From DATGMS01 sp040905145 (GTDB lineage: Bacteria; Bacteroidota; Bacteroidia; Cytophagales; Cyclobacteriaceae): 43,452 bases of DNA. The number at the start of each line of letters is the position of its first letter. Positions within the stretch are counted from its first letter, which is position 1. The notes beneath the pieces are model-generated. The model searched no databases and was not told the DNA's origin. It saw only the letters and a list, made by a program, of their open reading frames with translations. Shown here one piece after another: positions 1 to 8,973 of the stretch. The stretch lies in assembly GCA_040905145.1 (NCBI GenBank), contig JBBDSC010000082.1, positions 1 through 43,452 of the forward strand, written 5' to 3'. The position numbers were made by a program, and so were the translations under genes.

Positions 1-231
1 TACGGTTTTTTTTCTACCTTAATTCATTGACCTAATTCAGGGGAGTATTATATACAGTCTTAAAAGGAGAAGCGGGATTTCCCCCCAGGTCGCGCAGAAA
101 AGGAAGGATTAATTGACAGAAATTCCTTAAGGGATTGATTTTAACCCGATTCAATGCCTTATCGTAAAGCAAATAAGCGAAATATGGTTAACTTGTAGCA
201 TATCAATGAGAACGTTTAAAACACCTATCAT

Positions 232-843
232 ATGAAATCCGGGGAGAACAAAGAGATACTGAAGGAGCCAAGTACATCCTATGAGGGAAAATACTCCTAT
301 GCCGATTACCTGACATGGCAATTGGATGAGATGGTGGAAATCATTAAAGGCAGGCTTTTTAAAACGACAGCCGCACCCAGCCGTATCCATCAGAAAGTTG
401 CTTTAAAATTAGGTTCAAGTTTATTACATTTCTTAAAGGGAAAACTAGGCGAGGTTTATATCGCTCCATTTGATGTTCGCCTTCCGAAAGCAAGCACCAA
501 TAATGAGGACATTCATACAGTTGTACAACCGGATATCTGCGTTATTTGTGACAAACACAAGCTGGATGAAGCCGGATGTATAGGTGCGCCTGACCTCATT
601 GTAGAAATCCTTTCTCCAGGAAACAACAAAAAGGAACTCCAAAACAAATATGACGTCTATCAGGAATCGGGCGTAAAAGAATACTGGATTATCCATCCCA
701 GCGAGCAGACCTTGTTGATTTATAGCCTCCAAGACGGCAGCTTCGTCCCTTCCCGGTTATTTACTTCAGGAGATAAGGTTGTTTCCCATGTCATCCCCGG
801 ATTCGGCCTGGATTTGGAAGATTTTTTTAAGGATATGGATTAA
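232..843 (+). CDS. Uma2 family (DUF820) putative restriction endonuclease-like protein
   Basis: The 203-residue protein has the layout of the Uma2 family (PF05685), a PD-(D/E)XK nuclease-fold family common in cyanobacteria and Bacteroidota. Visible landmarks are the N-terminal YADYLTW segment (about 23-30), VQPDICVI with D101, the core PDLIVEILSPG with E125, the following NKYDVYQESGVKEYWII helix/strand and the C-terminal PGFGLDLEDFF, as expected for a complete member. The family fold predicts metal-dependent DNA cleavage, but its biological role is poorly known, so the activity is inference. The gene stands alone on the plus strand and converges on the GDSL hydrolase, with only 13 bp between the stop codons. 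The ATG at 232 follows an AT-rich leader without a clear ribosome site, which is usual for this phylum. No partner methylase or antitoxin is visible. Confidence 0.85.
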   Translation: MKSGENKEILKEPSTSYEGKYSYADYLTWQLDEMVEIIKGRLFKTTAAPSRIHQKVALKLGSSLLHFLKGKLGEVYIAPFDVRLPKASTNNEDIHTVVQPDICVICDKHKLDEAGCIGAPDLIVEILSPGNNKKELQNKYDVYQESGVKEYWIIHPSEQTLLIYSLQDGSFVPSRLFTSGDKVVSHVIPGFGLDLEDFFKDMD

Positions 844-856
844 GGACCAGGCGGGT

Positions 857-1522
857 TTACTTAAAATCCATTTGTGATAAGATAAGCTGGCTCAATTTTT
901 CTGCCCAATTCTTATAAATAAATCCACTGGGATGAAGTTTATCAGCGACTAAGCTTCCGGCCAGCCCTCCCCCTTTACGGTATGCTTGCGTGACCTCCAA
1001 GTAGTGCACACCTTTTTGAAGGGAGATATTTTGGATCACCTGATTGTACAGGTCGATTTCTTTAGCTATTTTTTTTACATTTCTGTCTCCTTCTAGGGCA
1101 AAAGACGTTACCCCCCAGTCCGGAATGGAGATGGAAATCGTCCGGGATGGATCATTATCAGCCAGGGCAATGGCCTTATCCAATAATTGCGAGAATTCAA
1201 CTTCAAAAACACCTAAGCTTTCCCCCCTGTACTGATTGTTCACGCCAATCATTAGGGTCACTAAATCATATTTTCTTAGCGGAACAAGGGCCTGCTCAAT
1301 CCCCTTTTGAAGTTCTTTGGCGGTCCATCCTGTTTTGGCAATAACAGTGGGAGGAAAAAAAGCCAAAGAATAATCATTAAGCTTGGATACCAACTGATGG
1401 GGGAAGCTATCTGCTTCATCCACCCCTTCTCCAATGGTATAGGAATCCCCTAAGGCCAAATAATTCAATCTCCTAAAGGATTTTTCCTGGTCCACGAAAT
1501 TTTTTGGGGTATTGATATTCAT
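857..1522 (-). CDS. SGNH/GDSL hydrolase family protein (esterase/lipase-like)
   Basis: This 221-residue protein carries the four SGNH blocks: GDSYTIGEG with nucleophile S27, G65 in AKTGWTA (block II), IGVNNQYRG around N95 (block III) and DKLHPSG with D194 and H197 (block V). The family hydrolyses ester or acetyl groups on small molecules, lipids or carbohydrates; the substrate cannot be read from sequence. No signal peptide is evident at the chosen start, so it is predicted cytoplasmic. The start is preceded by a low-complexity stretch of short ACCA/ATCAC-type repeats (about 1523-1560), which also bears on its promoter. It follows the LD-carboxypeptidase gene in the same direction after about 100 bp and may be read separately. 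Confidence 0.85.
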   Translation of the reverse strand: MNINTPKNFVDQEKSFRRLNYLALGDSYTIGEGVDEADSFPHQLVSKLNDYSLAFFPPTVIAKTGWTAKELQKGIEQALVPLRKYDLVTLMIGVNNQYRGESLGVFEVEFSQLLDKAIALADNDPSRTISISIPDWGVTSFALEGDRNVKKIAKEIDLYNQVIQNISLQKGVHYLEVTQAYRKGGGLAGSLVADKLHPSGFIYKNWAEKLSQLILSQMDFK

Positions 1523-1625
1523 TGGTGGTTATTGGTGATTAGTGATGGGTAATGGCGGCGGCACTATCTCTTCTTTTTGACAGTTGGATGGGCAATATTG
1601 AGCGGAGAAGTTCATCCCCTTTTCT

Positions 1626-2678
1626 TTAAACCTGAAACACCTTACTTCTCATTTCGAATACTCCTTTGCCAGCATCCATACTGACTTCGGCGCCTATGGG
1701 TACAATGAACTGTTTGGGAATATGGCCGATCATCGCACCCCGATAAGCGGGAATGTTCAACGGTAAAATATAATCCTCAAAAATCTGGTTCAATGTCAGG
1801 GAACCATACCCTCCTGATGGTTCACAACCGCTACACTGACCAAATATAAACCCTTTAATCAAGTCCAAAGCACCCATTAGCTTAAGAGTACTCATCATGC
1901 GGTCAATGCGGTATGGATCTTCATCAATATCTTCCAAAAAAAGAATCTTATCTTTAAAACTGGGTAAATAGGGAGAACCCGCAAGAGAAGTGAGGACCGT
2001 TAAGTTCCCCCCTACGATGATACCTTCCGCGGTTCCGGGAAAAATCGTCTGAATACGGTTTTGCTTAATCACCAGATCATCCCCTTTGACCAGTTCATTC
2101 TCAAAACGTATCAGATCCTTATCAAAAAACATTTTTGTAAATTGGTCCACATTAAAGCTGTTCCAGCTTCCGCTACCATTGGGCCCATGAAAGGTAATCA
2201 ATCCCGTTTGGGCATAGATGGCATTGTGTAGGGCAGTAATATCACTGTAACCCAAAAGAGGTTTGGGATTTCTTTTGATATTCTCATAATCGATCAATGG
2301 CAAAATCCTAGCTGCACCCGAACCTCCCCTGATGCAGACGATGGCTTTAACTTTTTGATGGGCAAACATATTATTCAAATCTTCCGCCCTTTCCTCATCA
2401 GATCCCGCTAAATGCCCCCTTCGGTTGGTAATATGTTCTCCCAGCACCACCTGAAAGCCCAAAGCTTCCATAGCTTCGCTGGCAAATTGAAACTGCATTT
2501 CATCAGCAGTAGCAGCCGATGGGCTTATGATGCCCACCAAATCCCCTTTGCTCAGAGCTTTAGGCAACAAGGATTTATTTTCCGCCTGAACAGCAACTGT
2601 GATGTTATTTTGCATGCCCAGGAGCGGGAACAATCCAGCAGTCAACCCAAAGGTTTTTATAAAATTTCTTTTATCCAT
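1626..2678 (-). CDS. ldcA: LD-carboxypeptidase (muramoyltetrapeptide carboxypeptidase, peptidase family S66)
   Basis: S66 enzymes remove the terminal D-Ala from muropeptide tetrapeptides during peptidoglycan recycling. The triad is recognisable: nucleophile S145 in LLGYSDITALHNA, E249 in FLEDIDEDPYRID and H319 in GHIPKQF. At 350 residues it is slightly longer than the roughly 300-residue cytoplasmic enzymes, because it begins with a Tat-like or Sec-like leader (RNFIKTF, then a hydrophobic run to about residue 22). That suggests export, which is seen in a subset of Bacteroidota S66 proteins. It starts 22 bp after the DD-carboxypeptidase gene, so the two cell-wall peptidases are probably co-transcribed and act on the same stem peptide. 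Family assignment is firm; periplasmic location is inference. Confidence 0.9.
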   Translation of the reverse strand: MDKRNFIKTFGLTAGLFPLLGMQNNITVAVQAENKSLLPKALSKGDLVGIISPSAATADEMQFQFASEAMEALGFQVVLGEHITNRRGHLAGSDEERAEDLNNMFAHQKVKAIVCIRGGSGAARILPLIDYENIKRNPKPLLGYSDITALHNAIYAQTGLITFHGPNGSGSWNSFNVDQFTKMFFDKDLIRFENELVKGDDLVIKQNRIQTIFPGTAEGIIVGGNLTVLTSLAGSPYLPSFKDKILFLEDIDEDPYRIDRMMSTLKLMGALDLIKGFIFGQCSGCEPSGGYGSLTLNQIFEDYILPLNIPAYRGAMIGHIPKQFIVPIGAEVSMDAGKGVFEMRSKVFQV

Positions 2679-2700
2679 TAAGAGTATTTCATGATGAAAG

Positions 2701-4002
2701 TTAATAATTATCCCTGATATACAATAACACTTTTTCCATTTCCCGCCTTACCTCACTGGCTTTGTAGGGATAATTATTGTTCATAAAAGCAAAGGCATAT
2801 AATTTAGTGTTCCTGGTTTTTATAAATCCAACCAAACTATGGTTATTGCTTATTGTTCCGCTCTTTGCAAATACATAAGGGACTTTGGCCTGATAATTAT
2901 TTTTAAGCGTGCCATTTACGCCCCCTTTGGGAAACAAATCAAACAACATCTCATCCGGTAAAAGGCGGTAAATTTTTTCCGCCAAGGAAATCATGGTTCT
3001 TGGAGAAGCCAGGTTGTGCCTGGACAGGCCGGACCCATCTACCCACTGAGGTTCATCAGGCAAGTCAAAAAGATAGTTTTCTTTGATAAAGTCAATGGCT
3101 TTTCCTGTATTCAATTCTTTATAAATTTCATCAGAAACCATCAACATCAATTGCTCTGCTATAAAATTATCGCTCTCCTGTAATATCTCCCGATAAAGTG
3201 ATTCTGTCTTTATTCCTTTAAGCACAAAATGTACGGGCGGTAGCTCTTCATTGGAAAGCAATATTTCCTTATTAAGCTCCTTTCCTGCCAGCTCCGCAAA
3301 AACCTGCTTCGAGGTAATAAATGGCACATCATAATTCCTTCCGTTATATGATCTTGGGTTATAATAAAAGTTATTGCTGTGGAAATCCCGCTGGACATTC
3401 TTCATGGTCTTTGGGCTAATGGATATCCTGTTCCTAAAAAGATCCGGAGTGATAATAGGTTTATTGTTTACATTTTTTGCAGTAATAAGATTTCCGTAAA
3501 TGGGGAAAGGGGACTTTTCTGCCGAATAAGAAAAATAATAATCATCCCATTGCCACCCGTATCCAAAAGGATCGTCCTTCCAGTTACTATCAGAAAAATA
3601 GATTTTATTATAAGAATTCAAAAACTTTTTTAATTCGGGCTGCGGAAGGGCCTTATATCCCCAAGAAGGATCACCGGTGCCCCAAATGACGATGTCGTCC
3701 CCCTTGGGAATAAACCGCAATAGATTAGTACTATCGCCAAGAACCATTATGGAGCCATAAAAGGTGAAAAGCTTTACGGTAGAGGCGGGAATAAAATAAA
3801 TATGGCTGTTTTTTTCATATTGTACTGTTTGGCTGTCCAAGTCATAAAGCATAAACCCCGTCAGGTGATTATCAAAAAAAGAATCCTTGCCCAGCAATTT
3901 ATCCAATTCAATGTAGCGCTGCCGGGCATCCTGAGCAATAATGGGCTGAACAAAAAATAAAATAAAAATGAGTGATAAAAGAGGCTTCTTATTCATTATC
4001 AT
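2701..4002 (-). CDS. dacB: D-alanyl-D-alanine carboxypeptidase/endopeptidase, PBP4 type (peptidase family S13)
   Basis: A class C penicillin-binding protein of 433 residues, near the usual length for S13. It opens with a signal peptide (hydrophobic to about residue 23, cleavage after IIAQ) and keeps all three active-site motifs: SxxK as S74-T-V-K77, SxN as S277-D-N279, and the KTG box as K380-S-G. S13 enzymes trim D-Ala and cut crosslinks in peptidoglycan in the periplasm. Two in-frame ATGs (4002 and 3996) are possible starts. It is 12 bp downstream of the DUF423 gene and 22 bp upstream of the LD-carboxypeptidase gene, in what looks like one operon. The KSG variant of the third motif is tolerated in this family. 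Confidence 0.9.
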   Translation of the reverse strand: MIMNKKPLLSLIFILFFVQPIIAQDARQRYIELDKLLGKDSFFDNHLTGFMLYDLDSQTVQYEKNSHIYFIPASTVKLFTFYGSIMVLGDSTNLLRFIPKGDDIVIWGTGDPSWGYKALPQPELKKFLNSYNKIYFSDSNWKDDPFGYGWQWDDYYFSYSAEKSPFPIYGNLITAKNVNNKPIITPDLFRNRISISPKTMKNVQRDFHSNNFYYNPRSYNGRNYDVPFITSKQVFAELAGKELNKEILLSNEELPPVHFVLKGIKTESLYREILQESDNFIAEQLMLMVSDEIYKELNTGKAIDFIKENYLFDLPDEPQWVDGSGLSRHNLASPRTMISLAEKIYRLLPDEMLFDLFPKGGVNGTLKNNYQAKVPYVFAKSGTISNNHSLVGFIKTRNTKLYAFAFMNNNYPYKASEVRREMEKVLLYIRDNY

Positions 4003-4014
4003 GCAATCCTTCTA

Positions 4015-4395
4015 TTAAGATTTCTTCCACACTCCAACGAACAATAAAATCCATCCCAAAATAAATGCCAGCCCTCCAATGGGGGTAATAGCACCGAGCC
4101 AGGTGAGATTGGTCAAGGACAGAACATAAAGAGAGCCTGAGAAAATAATTATACCTGCCAAAAAGGAATGGGCACTGTATTTCAAAAATTTATTTTTCTG
4201 ATAGATTCCAATCAAAACACCTATCAATAAAATGGCCAGTGTATGATAAAACTGATATTTAACGGCAGTTTCAAAAGTGGCTAAATAATCATTTTTGGTC
4301 AATACCGGTTCCAGGCTATGAGCCCCAAAAGCTCCAATAACCACCGCCAAAGCACCCAATATTGCAGCCAATTTTATGTACGTTGTGTTTTTCAT
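4015..4395 (-). CDS. DUF423 family small inner-membrane protein
   Basis: The 126-residue protein has about four hydrophobic helices and the typical DUF423 opening, with ALAVVIGAFGAHSL followed by a conserved segment ending in FYHTLAILL. Members are small integral membrane proteins of unknown function. Its start codon overlaps the stop of the yggS gene in an ATGA (4392-4395), which implies translational coupling, and the DD-carboxypeptidase gene follows after 12 bp. The context ties it loosely to cell-envelope maintenance, but no activity can be assigned. Confidence 0.88.
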   Translation of the reverse strand: MKNTTYIKLAAILGALAVVIGAFGAHSLEPVLTKNDYLATFETAVKYQFYHTLAILLIGVLIGIYQKNKFLKYSAHSFLAGIIIFSGSLYVLSLTNLTWLGAITPIGGLAFILGWILLFVGVWKKS

Positions 4396-5069
4396 CCTTT
4401 GTAATTCCTACTTCCAAAAATAGCACTTCCTATTCTCACCATGGTACTTCCCTCCTCCTGTGCAGCCAAATAATCCCCACTCATTCCTGTGGAAATTTCT
4501 TTCAATTCAAAAGTTGGGGGAAGTTGCCTTTTATTTATTCTTTTCATAAGGTCTTTCAAACCTGCAAATTCACTTCGGACGGTATGCTCATCCGAAGTGT
4601 TTGTTGCCATTCCCATCAAACCCATCACTTTAATATGGTCCAAAGCTTTTATATCTTCACTGTCTACCATCTCAAGCAGCTCCTTTTCGTCAAAGCCAAA
4701 TTTACTATCCTCTTTGGCGATGTGGATCTGCAATAAGCAAGAGAGGACCCTATCCACTTTTTTTGCCTCCTTATTAATAGCCTTTAATAACTTGAACGAG
4801 TCCACCCCATGAATCAAATGAACAAAAGGAGCAATAAATTTTATCTTATTCCTTTGCAGATGGCCTATCATATGCCAACGGATATCCGAAGGAAGCTGGG
4901 GTTGCTTTTCGGTCATTTCCTGTACCTTATTTTCTCCAAAATCCCTTATTCCAGCTTCATAAGCAACCTTTATATCCCCGATAGGTTTGCTCTTACTGAC
5001 CGCTACCAGCAGGCACTCCGGGTTTTTAAAGGTGCTTTTAACTTTGGACAGGTTTTCTTGTATGCTCAT
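4392..5069 (-). CDS. yggS: YggS family pyridoxal-5'-phosphate homeostasis protein
   Basis: A 225-residue, single-domain alanine-racemase-N (TIM barrel) protein. LLVAVSKSKP places the PLP lysine at K26; GENKVQE, WHMIGHLQRNK and the C-terminal STGMSGDY and VRIGSAIFG motifs are diagnostic of the YggS/PROSC family. The family binds PLP and buffers the free cofactor; loss disturbs amino-acid and D-amino-acid pools, but no catalytic reaction is established. It overlaps the downstream DUF423 gene by the ATGA at 4392 and lies about 50 bp after the S41 protease gene. Its position ahead of two D-Ala-releasing carboxypeptidases may be meaningful (inference). Confidence 0.93.
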   Translation of the reverse strand: MSIQENLSKVKSTFKNPECLLVAVSKSKPIGDIKVAYEAGIRDFGENKVQEMTEKQPQLPSDIRWHMIGHLQRNKIKFIAPFVHLIHGVDSFKLLKAINKEAKKVDRVLSCLLQIHIAKEDSKFGFDEKELLEMVDSEDIKALDHIKVMGLMGMATNTSDEHTVRSEFAGLKDLMKRINKRQLPPTFELKEISTGMSGDYLAAQEEGSTMVRIGSAIFGSRNYKG

Positions 5070-5122
5070 GCTTTTGATTTTGTATTTTCAAAGATACTAA
5101 TGAGGCTTTACGTATCATACCC

Positions 5123-6127
5123 TTATCTCAATATATCCAAGGCAGCCTCAATCAGTGTATCTTTGCCCTTTACTAAATCGCGCTGATCCATTTTTATGGC
5201 AATATCTGCGGGGACCCCCATTTCGATATGCTCCCCCTCTAGATTGACAGTTTGTGTGACAGAAAGCCGATATTGCCAGCCATTGGGCAATTCTCCCGAG
5301 GAAGGAGCTCCTCCCCCGCCACCGGTTTGATCGCCCAATAACAGGACGTTAGGCAAAGCTTTCATCATTTGGGCAAAAAAAGTAGTGGCGCTATAACAGG
5401 CCCTGTTGCTAAGGACAACCACTTTTCCTTTAAACCGGCGGCCCTTTTTAGCAGGAAAAGTTAACATCTGCCAGTCTGAAAAGTCATTGGCCTCCGGCCC
5501 TGTCTTTCTTCGCTCCCGGGCATAAGCCACCTTCTGATCGGTAAAGCAGGAAGCCAATAAGCGGGCATTGTTCAGGTTACCACCTCCATTATTCCGCACA
5601 TCTATGATAATCCCTTTAAGTGTGGATGCACGTTCCATCAATACCTCCAAATGATCTGTGGATATGGTATTGGCAAAAGAAGAATAATAGATATAAAGCA
5701 CAGAATCAATAACCTGATTTCGCAAGGGACCGGTGATCCGGTAATTAGAACCAAGGTAATTCCTCTCCACAATCGCCCCATTGAAATTGGATGGATGTCC
5801 CAAAAACCAGTCCCAGTTCCTACTCCGGTCAAAATCTGAAGTGAGGTTTACATGTCCATCCTTCAATTGATACAGCATGTCCGCCATTAAATCAAATAAT
5901 TCCTGATTGGACATGTTGTCTTTCACCAAAGGGCGGTAATCTTTTCGTATAGTCTCCCAATCAATGCTCTTAAGGTCAAAATAGGAATATCGGTTTTGAA
6001 CATCCTCCCACAGGTATTCAAAATTACTGACAGGATTACTGACAGGATCAGGGCTTACAAAATCTTCTTCACAAGAACAAAAAAAGACCAGCAGCCAAAA
6101 AATAAACAGGTTAAAAATTCCTTTCAT
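5123..6127 (-). CDS. S41 family peptidase, predicted lipoprotein
   Basis: A tail-specific-protease-like (S41) protein of 334 residues. I place the start at 6127 rather than at the in-frame ATG at 6154, because 6127 forms an ATGA overlap with the upstream gene and gives a clean lipoprotein signal (MKGIFNLFIFWLLVFFCSC, lipid Cys about C17/C19). An N-terminal helical segment is followed by KDGHVNL (H92), the DVRNNGGG strand (about 177-184) and the catalytic serine in NRACYSATTFF (S246), then DQTGGGGGAP. No PDZ domain is obvious, as in several Bacteroidota S41 lipoproteins. It probably sits in the periplasm or outer membrane and cleaves unfolded proteins or peptides; the substrate is unknown. Confidence 0.87.
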   Translation of the reverse strand: MKGIFNLFIFWLLVFFCSCEEDFVSPDPVSNPVSNFEYLWEDVQNRYSYFDLKSIDWETIRKDYRPLVKDNMSNQELFDLMADMLYQLKDGHVNLTSDFDRSRNWDWFLGHPSNFNGAIVERNYLGSNYRITGPLRNQVIDSVLYIYYSSFANTISTDHLEVLMERASTLKGIIIDVRNNGGGNLNNARLLASCFTDQKVAYARERRKTGPEANDFSDWQMLTFPAKKGRRFKGKVVVLSNRACYSATTFFAQMMKALPNVLLLGDQTGGGGGAPSSGELPNGWQYRLSVTQTVNLEGEHIEMGVPADIAIKMDQRDLVKGKDTLIEAALDILR

Positions 6128-6957
6128 ATCCGCGTAAATAAACTGATAAACCAAATCCCACTGCTTTGTGTAACGGCATTAGGGGTGTTTAATTTGTAAA
6201 ATTCATATTGATAGCCCAAAGAAATCCGGTTTCCGGATTTTAAGGGGTAATTGAGCTTGGGCCGAAATCCAAAGTTCCATGCATTTCCAGGATGATAAAC
6301 TTTTACTGAATTCACTAATCCATTAAATATCGAAGGCTGCTCCCGAAGAAAGCCTTCAGGGTAACTGGAAGTATAAGAGGGCCTGATCATAAAGCCGATC
6401 AATTGGATATGAGCCAATCCCTCCATAATTAGATTTCTCCCCTTGATTTTGAATGGGTAAAGGTATTTGGCCGCCGGGCCAAGATTGGTGAAATATTCAA
6501 AATGGTCATTGAAATTGACAAATTCCGGATTGTACCTATGACTAAAAACATTATTGGTGGATAAGCCCCAGTGCAATTTGTTGGTGAGCTTTTTGTCTTT
6601 ATGGCAAAAATTGAAAATTCGGATGCTTCCACGATTAAAACCAATGGAATTTCCATATTTACTGCGCTGGGTTCCGCGCACAAAATTAAGGGCCAACAAT
6701 AATGACTGCTTTTCTGATTCCTTATAAAATGCCATCTGTGTAAAAAAACCGCTGCCAGAATACATCAGCGGTGACATCCCTTTGTCCCGTTGTACTGATT
6801 TTTCAAAACCACCGCTGATATTTATAAAATTTGATTTTTGAGCAAAAGAAGGAAAACCCACCATCATAATGACCGCAATCAATAAAGGCATTAATCGACT
6901 GGCCCTCAATTTTGTTGAAAATGTCTTATTGGAATTTATATTGGCCATACTGTTCAT
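6124..6957 (-). CDS. Predicted outer-membrane beta-barrel protein, function unknown
   Basis: I do not recognise the family of this 277-residue protein. A signal peptide is clear (basic start, hydrophobic run to FPSFAQ, about residue 40, followed by KSNFINISGG). The rest is rich in alternating aromatic and polar strands (for example GSGFFTQMAFY, SIRIFNFCHK, NRISLGYQYEFYKL), typical of a small beta-barrel, and the C-terminal strand reads GIWFISLFTRI. The gene heads a run of same-strand genes and is translationally coupled by ATGA (6124-6127) to the S41 protease, suggesting a barrel and periplasmic protease working together. The ATG at 6948 is an alternative start. Confidence 0.7.
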   Translation of the reverse strand: MNSMANINSNKTFSTKLRASRLMPLLIAVIMMVGFPSFAQKSNFINISGGFEKSVQRDKGMSPLMYSGSGFFTQMAFYKESEKQSLLLALNFVRGTQRSKYGNSIGFNRGSIRIFNFCHKDKKLTNKLHWGLSTNNVFSHRYNPEFVNFNDHFEYFTNLGPAAKYLYPFKIKGRNLIMEGLAHIQLIGFMIRPSYTSSYPEGFLREQPSIFNGLVNSVKVYHPGNAWNFGFRPKLNYPLKSGNRISLGYQYEFYKLNTPNAVTQSSGIWFISLFTRI

Positions 6958-7230
6958 TTCAGCGGATATTCCTATTCATCTATAATTATTAGCCGTTGCT
7001 TTTTTGATAAATATACAAATTCTTGTTTAGGATTAGTCATAAGTCGATATGTTATTAGTCATCAGGATTTCTACCTTCCTAAATTTGGCTAAAGCAGATT
7101 CTGCCATTATTAATTGGTAGTCCACCGTCTGACGGTCAACTCGCCACAGCTTTAAAATAAGCAATAAGTGCAAAGTTAGCTTCATCTTTTGTCCCAGGTT
7201 CGTCTCCTTCTTCCCTTCGGTCTTCCGACT
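6958..7230. repeat. Intergenic spacer with short palindromic motifs
   Basis: No gene is seen here. The spacer holds two short self-complementary elements: ACCGTCTGACGGT (7124-7136) and CTTCGGTCTTCCGACTTC (7215-7232). The latter lies at the 3' end of the glycosyltransferase gene and may act as a weak transcription terminator or belong to a family of small dispersed extragenic repeats. The promoter of the barrel-protein gene should lie in the part near 6958-7060. Confidence 0.4.
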
Positions 7231-8901
7231 TCATTTCCTCTTTACCCAATAATACCTTTTTCCCTTTTGGGCCAACACTTCTTTGTAATTTCCCGATAGG
7301 ATTCCCTGTATCAATTCCGGGATAAATTTTAAGTCCCAGTTTAGGGCAGCAGTCTCTGCAACATATAAATCCTCATCAAGTTGATTTTTGATTTCCTCCT
7401 CACAAATTATATAATCATATTGATCCAATGTTTTGAGATAGGATTCCTTAGGAAGATTGGTCATCGAATAATCCTTTCCCAGTCCAATCCTTATTTTACT
7501 TCCGGTAGGTAAATGCCCTATAAAGGCTATATCACTGCCTTTGGGAACGGCTTCTTCTGTCACAAACCCAGCCACTTGTTTTCCCTGATGGGGCAAGGAT
7601 ATCTGATGAGTGATAAAGGAGCCATTATAGAAAAGCAACAAGATGGACAAGGCCAACCAGGAAAAAGTGTCCCGTTTTTGCGGAATACTTCGAAACATGA
7701 GCAACAGCACTGCCATTCCAAAGAGTAGTCCCAAATAAATATGCCAAGTGGCCTCCATCCCTACATTCAGGAAAAGCGCCCCCAAAAAAACGATGACATT
7801 GAGTGCAAAAAAAACATATAACACGGCTATCAACCCTTGACTTTTTGATAAACCCGCATTTTTGGATAAAAGCCAGGCCAATCCTACTGCCGTCAAAGGA
7901 ATTACCGGCAAAAGGTACCTTTCATAAAATTTAGTGACCAGGGCAGACATCAAGATGATGGAAATTACCCATACGATCACCCACCAAAGGAAGGCGCGGT
8001 TCTCCGAGGTCATAGATTTAATATTGGCCCCATAATTCCTGAATCCGAAAAACACCCAGGGGAAAAACATTCCTACCATCAAGGTGATGGCCAGGATCAA
8101 ATTTTCCAACATCCCCACAACCTGTGTGGAAACTCGCTCGCCCACCTGGTCATTGTAAAAAGAATTTAGATAGGTGGTGCCAAATTTCAAGTACATGGAG
8201 ACAAACCAAAAAGAGGCAATCAAAAGTCCCACAAAAATTGCAGGAAGGTAAAACAGCTTTTTCCAGCTGATCCTTTGCCAGGGGTTGATCAAAAGGTATA
8301 GCATCCCGATGCCACCAATCGCTACGGCTGGAAGGCCTTTTACCTCAAAAGCCAATCCAAGCCCTATATAAAGCATCCAAAGGTATTTCCGGGGGGATAG
8401 GTTTCCATGTTTTAACAGGCCAGCTATGCCTAATGCGCTGAGTGTCACAAACAGGGCAAGCAAGATGTCAGGGATAGACCGGGTACTACTGAAGATCACT
8501 ACCGGGTGACTTGCCGTAATGAGGCTGGCCAAAAAAGCGAGCTTCCTGTCCCCGAAAGTTATCTTAGCTATTTGGTAAACCAAAATCAGGATTAAGCCTC
8601 CAGCCAACAAAAAAAACAGCCTGGAGGAAAAGGCGGAAATACCAAAAAGCTGAAAGCCTGCCAATACTCCCCAGTAAGTCAAAATGGGTTTTTTAAACCT
8701 TAACTCCCCGTTTCCAAGATAGGTGGTCAAATAATCATGATTCTGGATCATCCGTACGGCGGCATCAGAATAATACATCTCATCCGGATAATGCAGGTGA
8801 AAATTCAGGGCAAAAGGACCCACTAATAAAATAAATGCCAAAACAATAAGCCAAGGGGATTCCGGTAACCCTTTTTTCTCAACATTGATACCCATTTTCA
8901 A
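7231..8901 (-). CDS. PMT/ArnT-like GT-C glycosyltransferase (GT39/GT83 type)
   Basis: A 556-residue polytopic membrane protein with about 11-12 hydrophobic helices in the first 430 residues and a soluble C-terminal domain. The first external loop contains HYPDEMYYSDAAVRM (D40/E41), the acidic motif that in ArnT and PMT enzymes coordinates the metal and acceptor; ILTYWGVLAGFQLFG and SSRLFFLLAG follow as in PF13231/PF02366. Such enzymes move a sugar from a polyprenyl-phosphate donor to lipid A, protein or another envelope acceptor on the periplasmic face. Donor and acceptor cannot be told from sequence. It stands alone, with 72 bp upstream to the saccharopine-dehydrogenase-like gene and a 273-bp downstream spacer. 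ATG at 8895 is an alternative start. Confidence 0.87.
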   Translation of the reverse strand: MKMGINVEKKGLPESPWLIVLAFILLVGPFALNFHLHYPDEMYYSDAAVRMIQNHDYLTTYLGNGELRFKKPILTYWGVLAGFQLFGISAFSSRLFFLLAGGLILILVYQIAKITFGDRKLAFLASLITASHPVVIFSSTRSIPDILLALFVTLSALGIAGLLKHGNLSPRKYLWMLYIGLGLAFEVKGLPAVAIGGIGMLYLLINPWQRISWKKLFYLPAIFVGLLIASFWFVSMYLKFGTTYLNSFYNDQVGERVSTQVVGMLENLILAITLMVGMFFPWVFFGFRNYGANIKSMTSENRAFLWWVIVWVISIILMSALVTKFYERYLLPVIPLTAVGLAWLLSKNAGLSKSQGLIAVLYVFFALNVIVFLGALFLNVGMEATWHIYLGLLFGMAVLLLMFRSIPQKRDTFSWLALSILLLFYNGSFITHQISLPHQGKQVAGFVTEEAVPKGSDIAFIGHLPTGSKIRIGLGKDYSMTNLPKESYLKTLDQYDYIICEEEIKNQLDEDLYVAETAALNWDLKFIPELIQGILSGNYKEVLAQKGKRYYWVKRK

Positions 8902-8973
8902 GTTAAAGTAACAAGGTATTTTCCTCCACTTTTTATATTGGTTCCTATTATGGTACCTGGGTTGAAAATCTGA

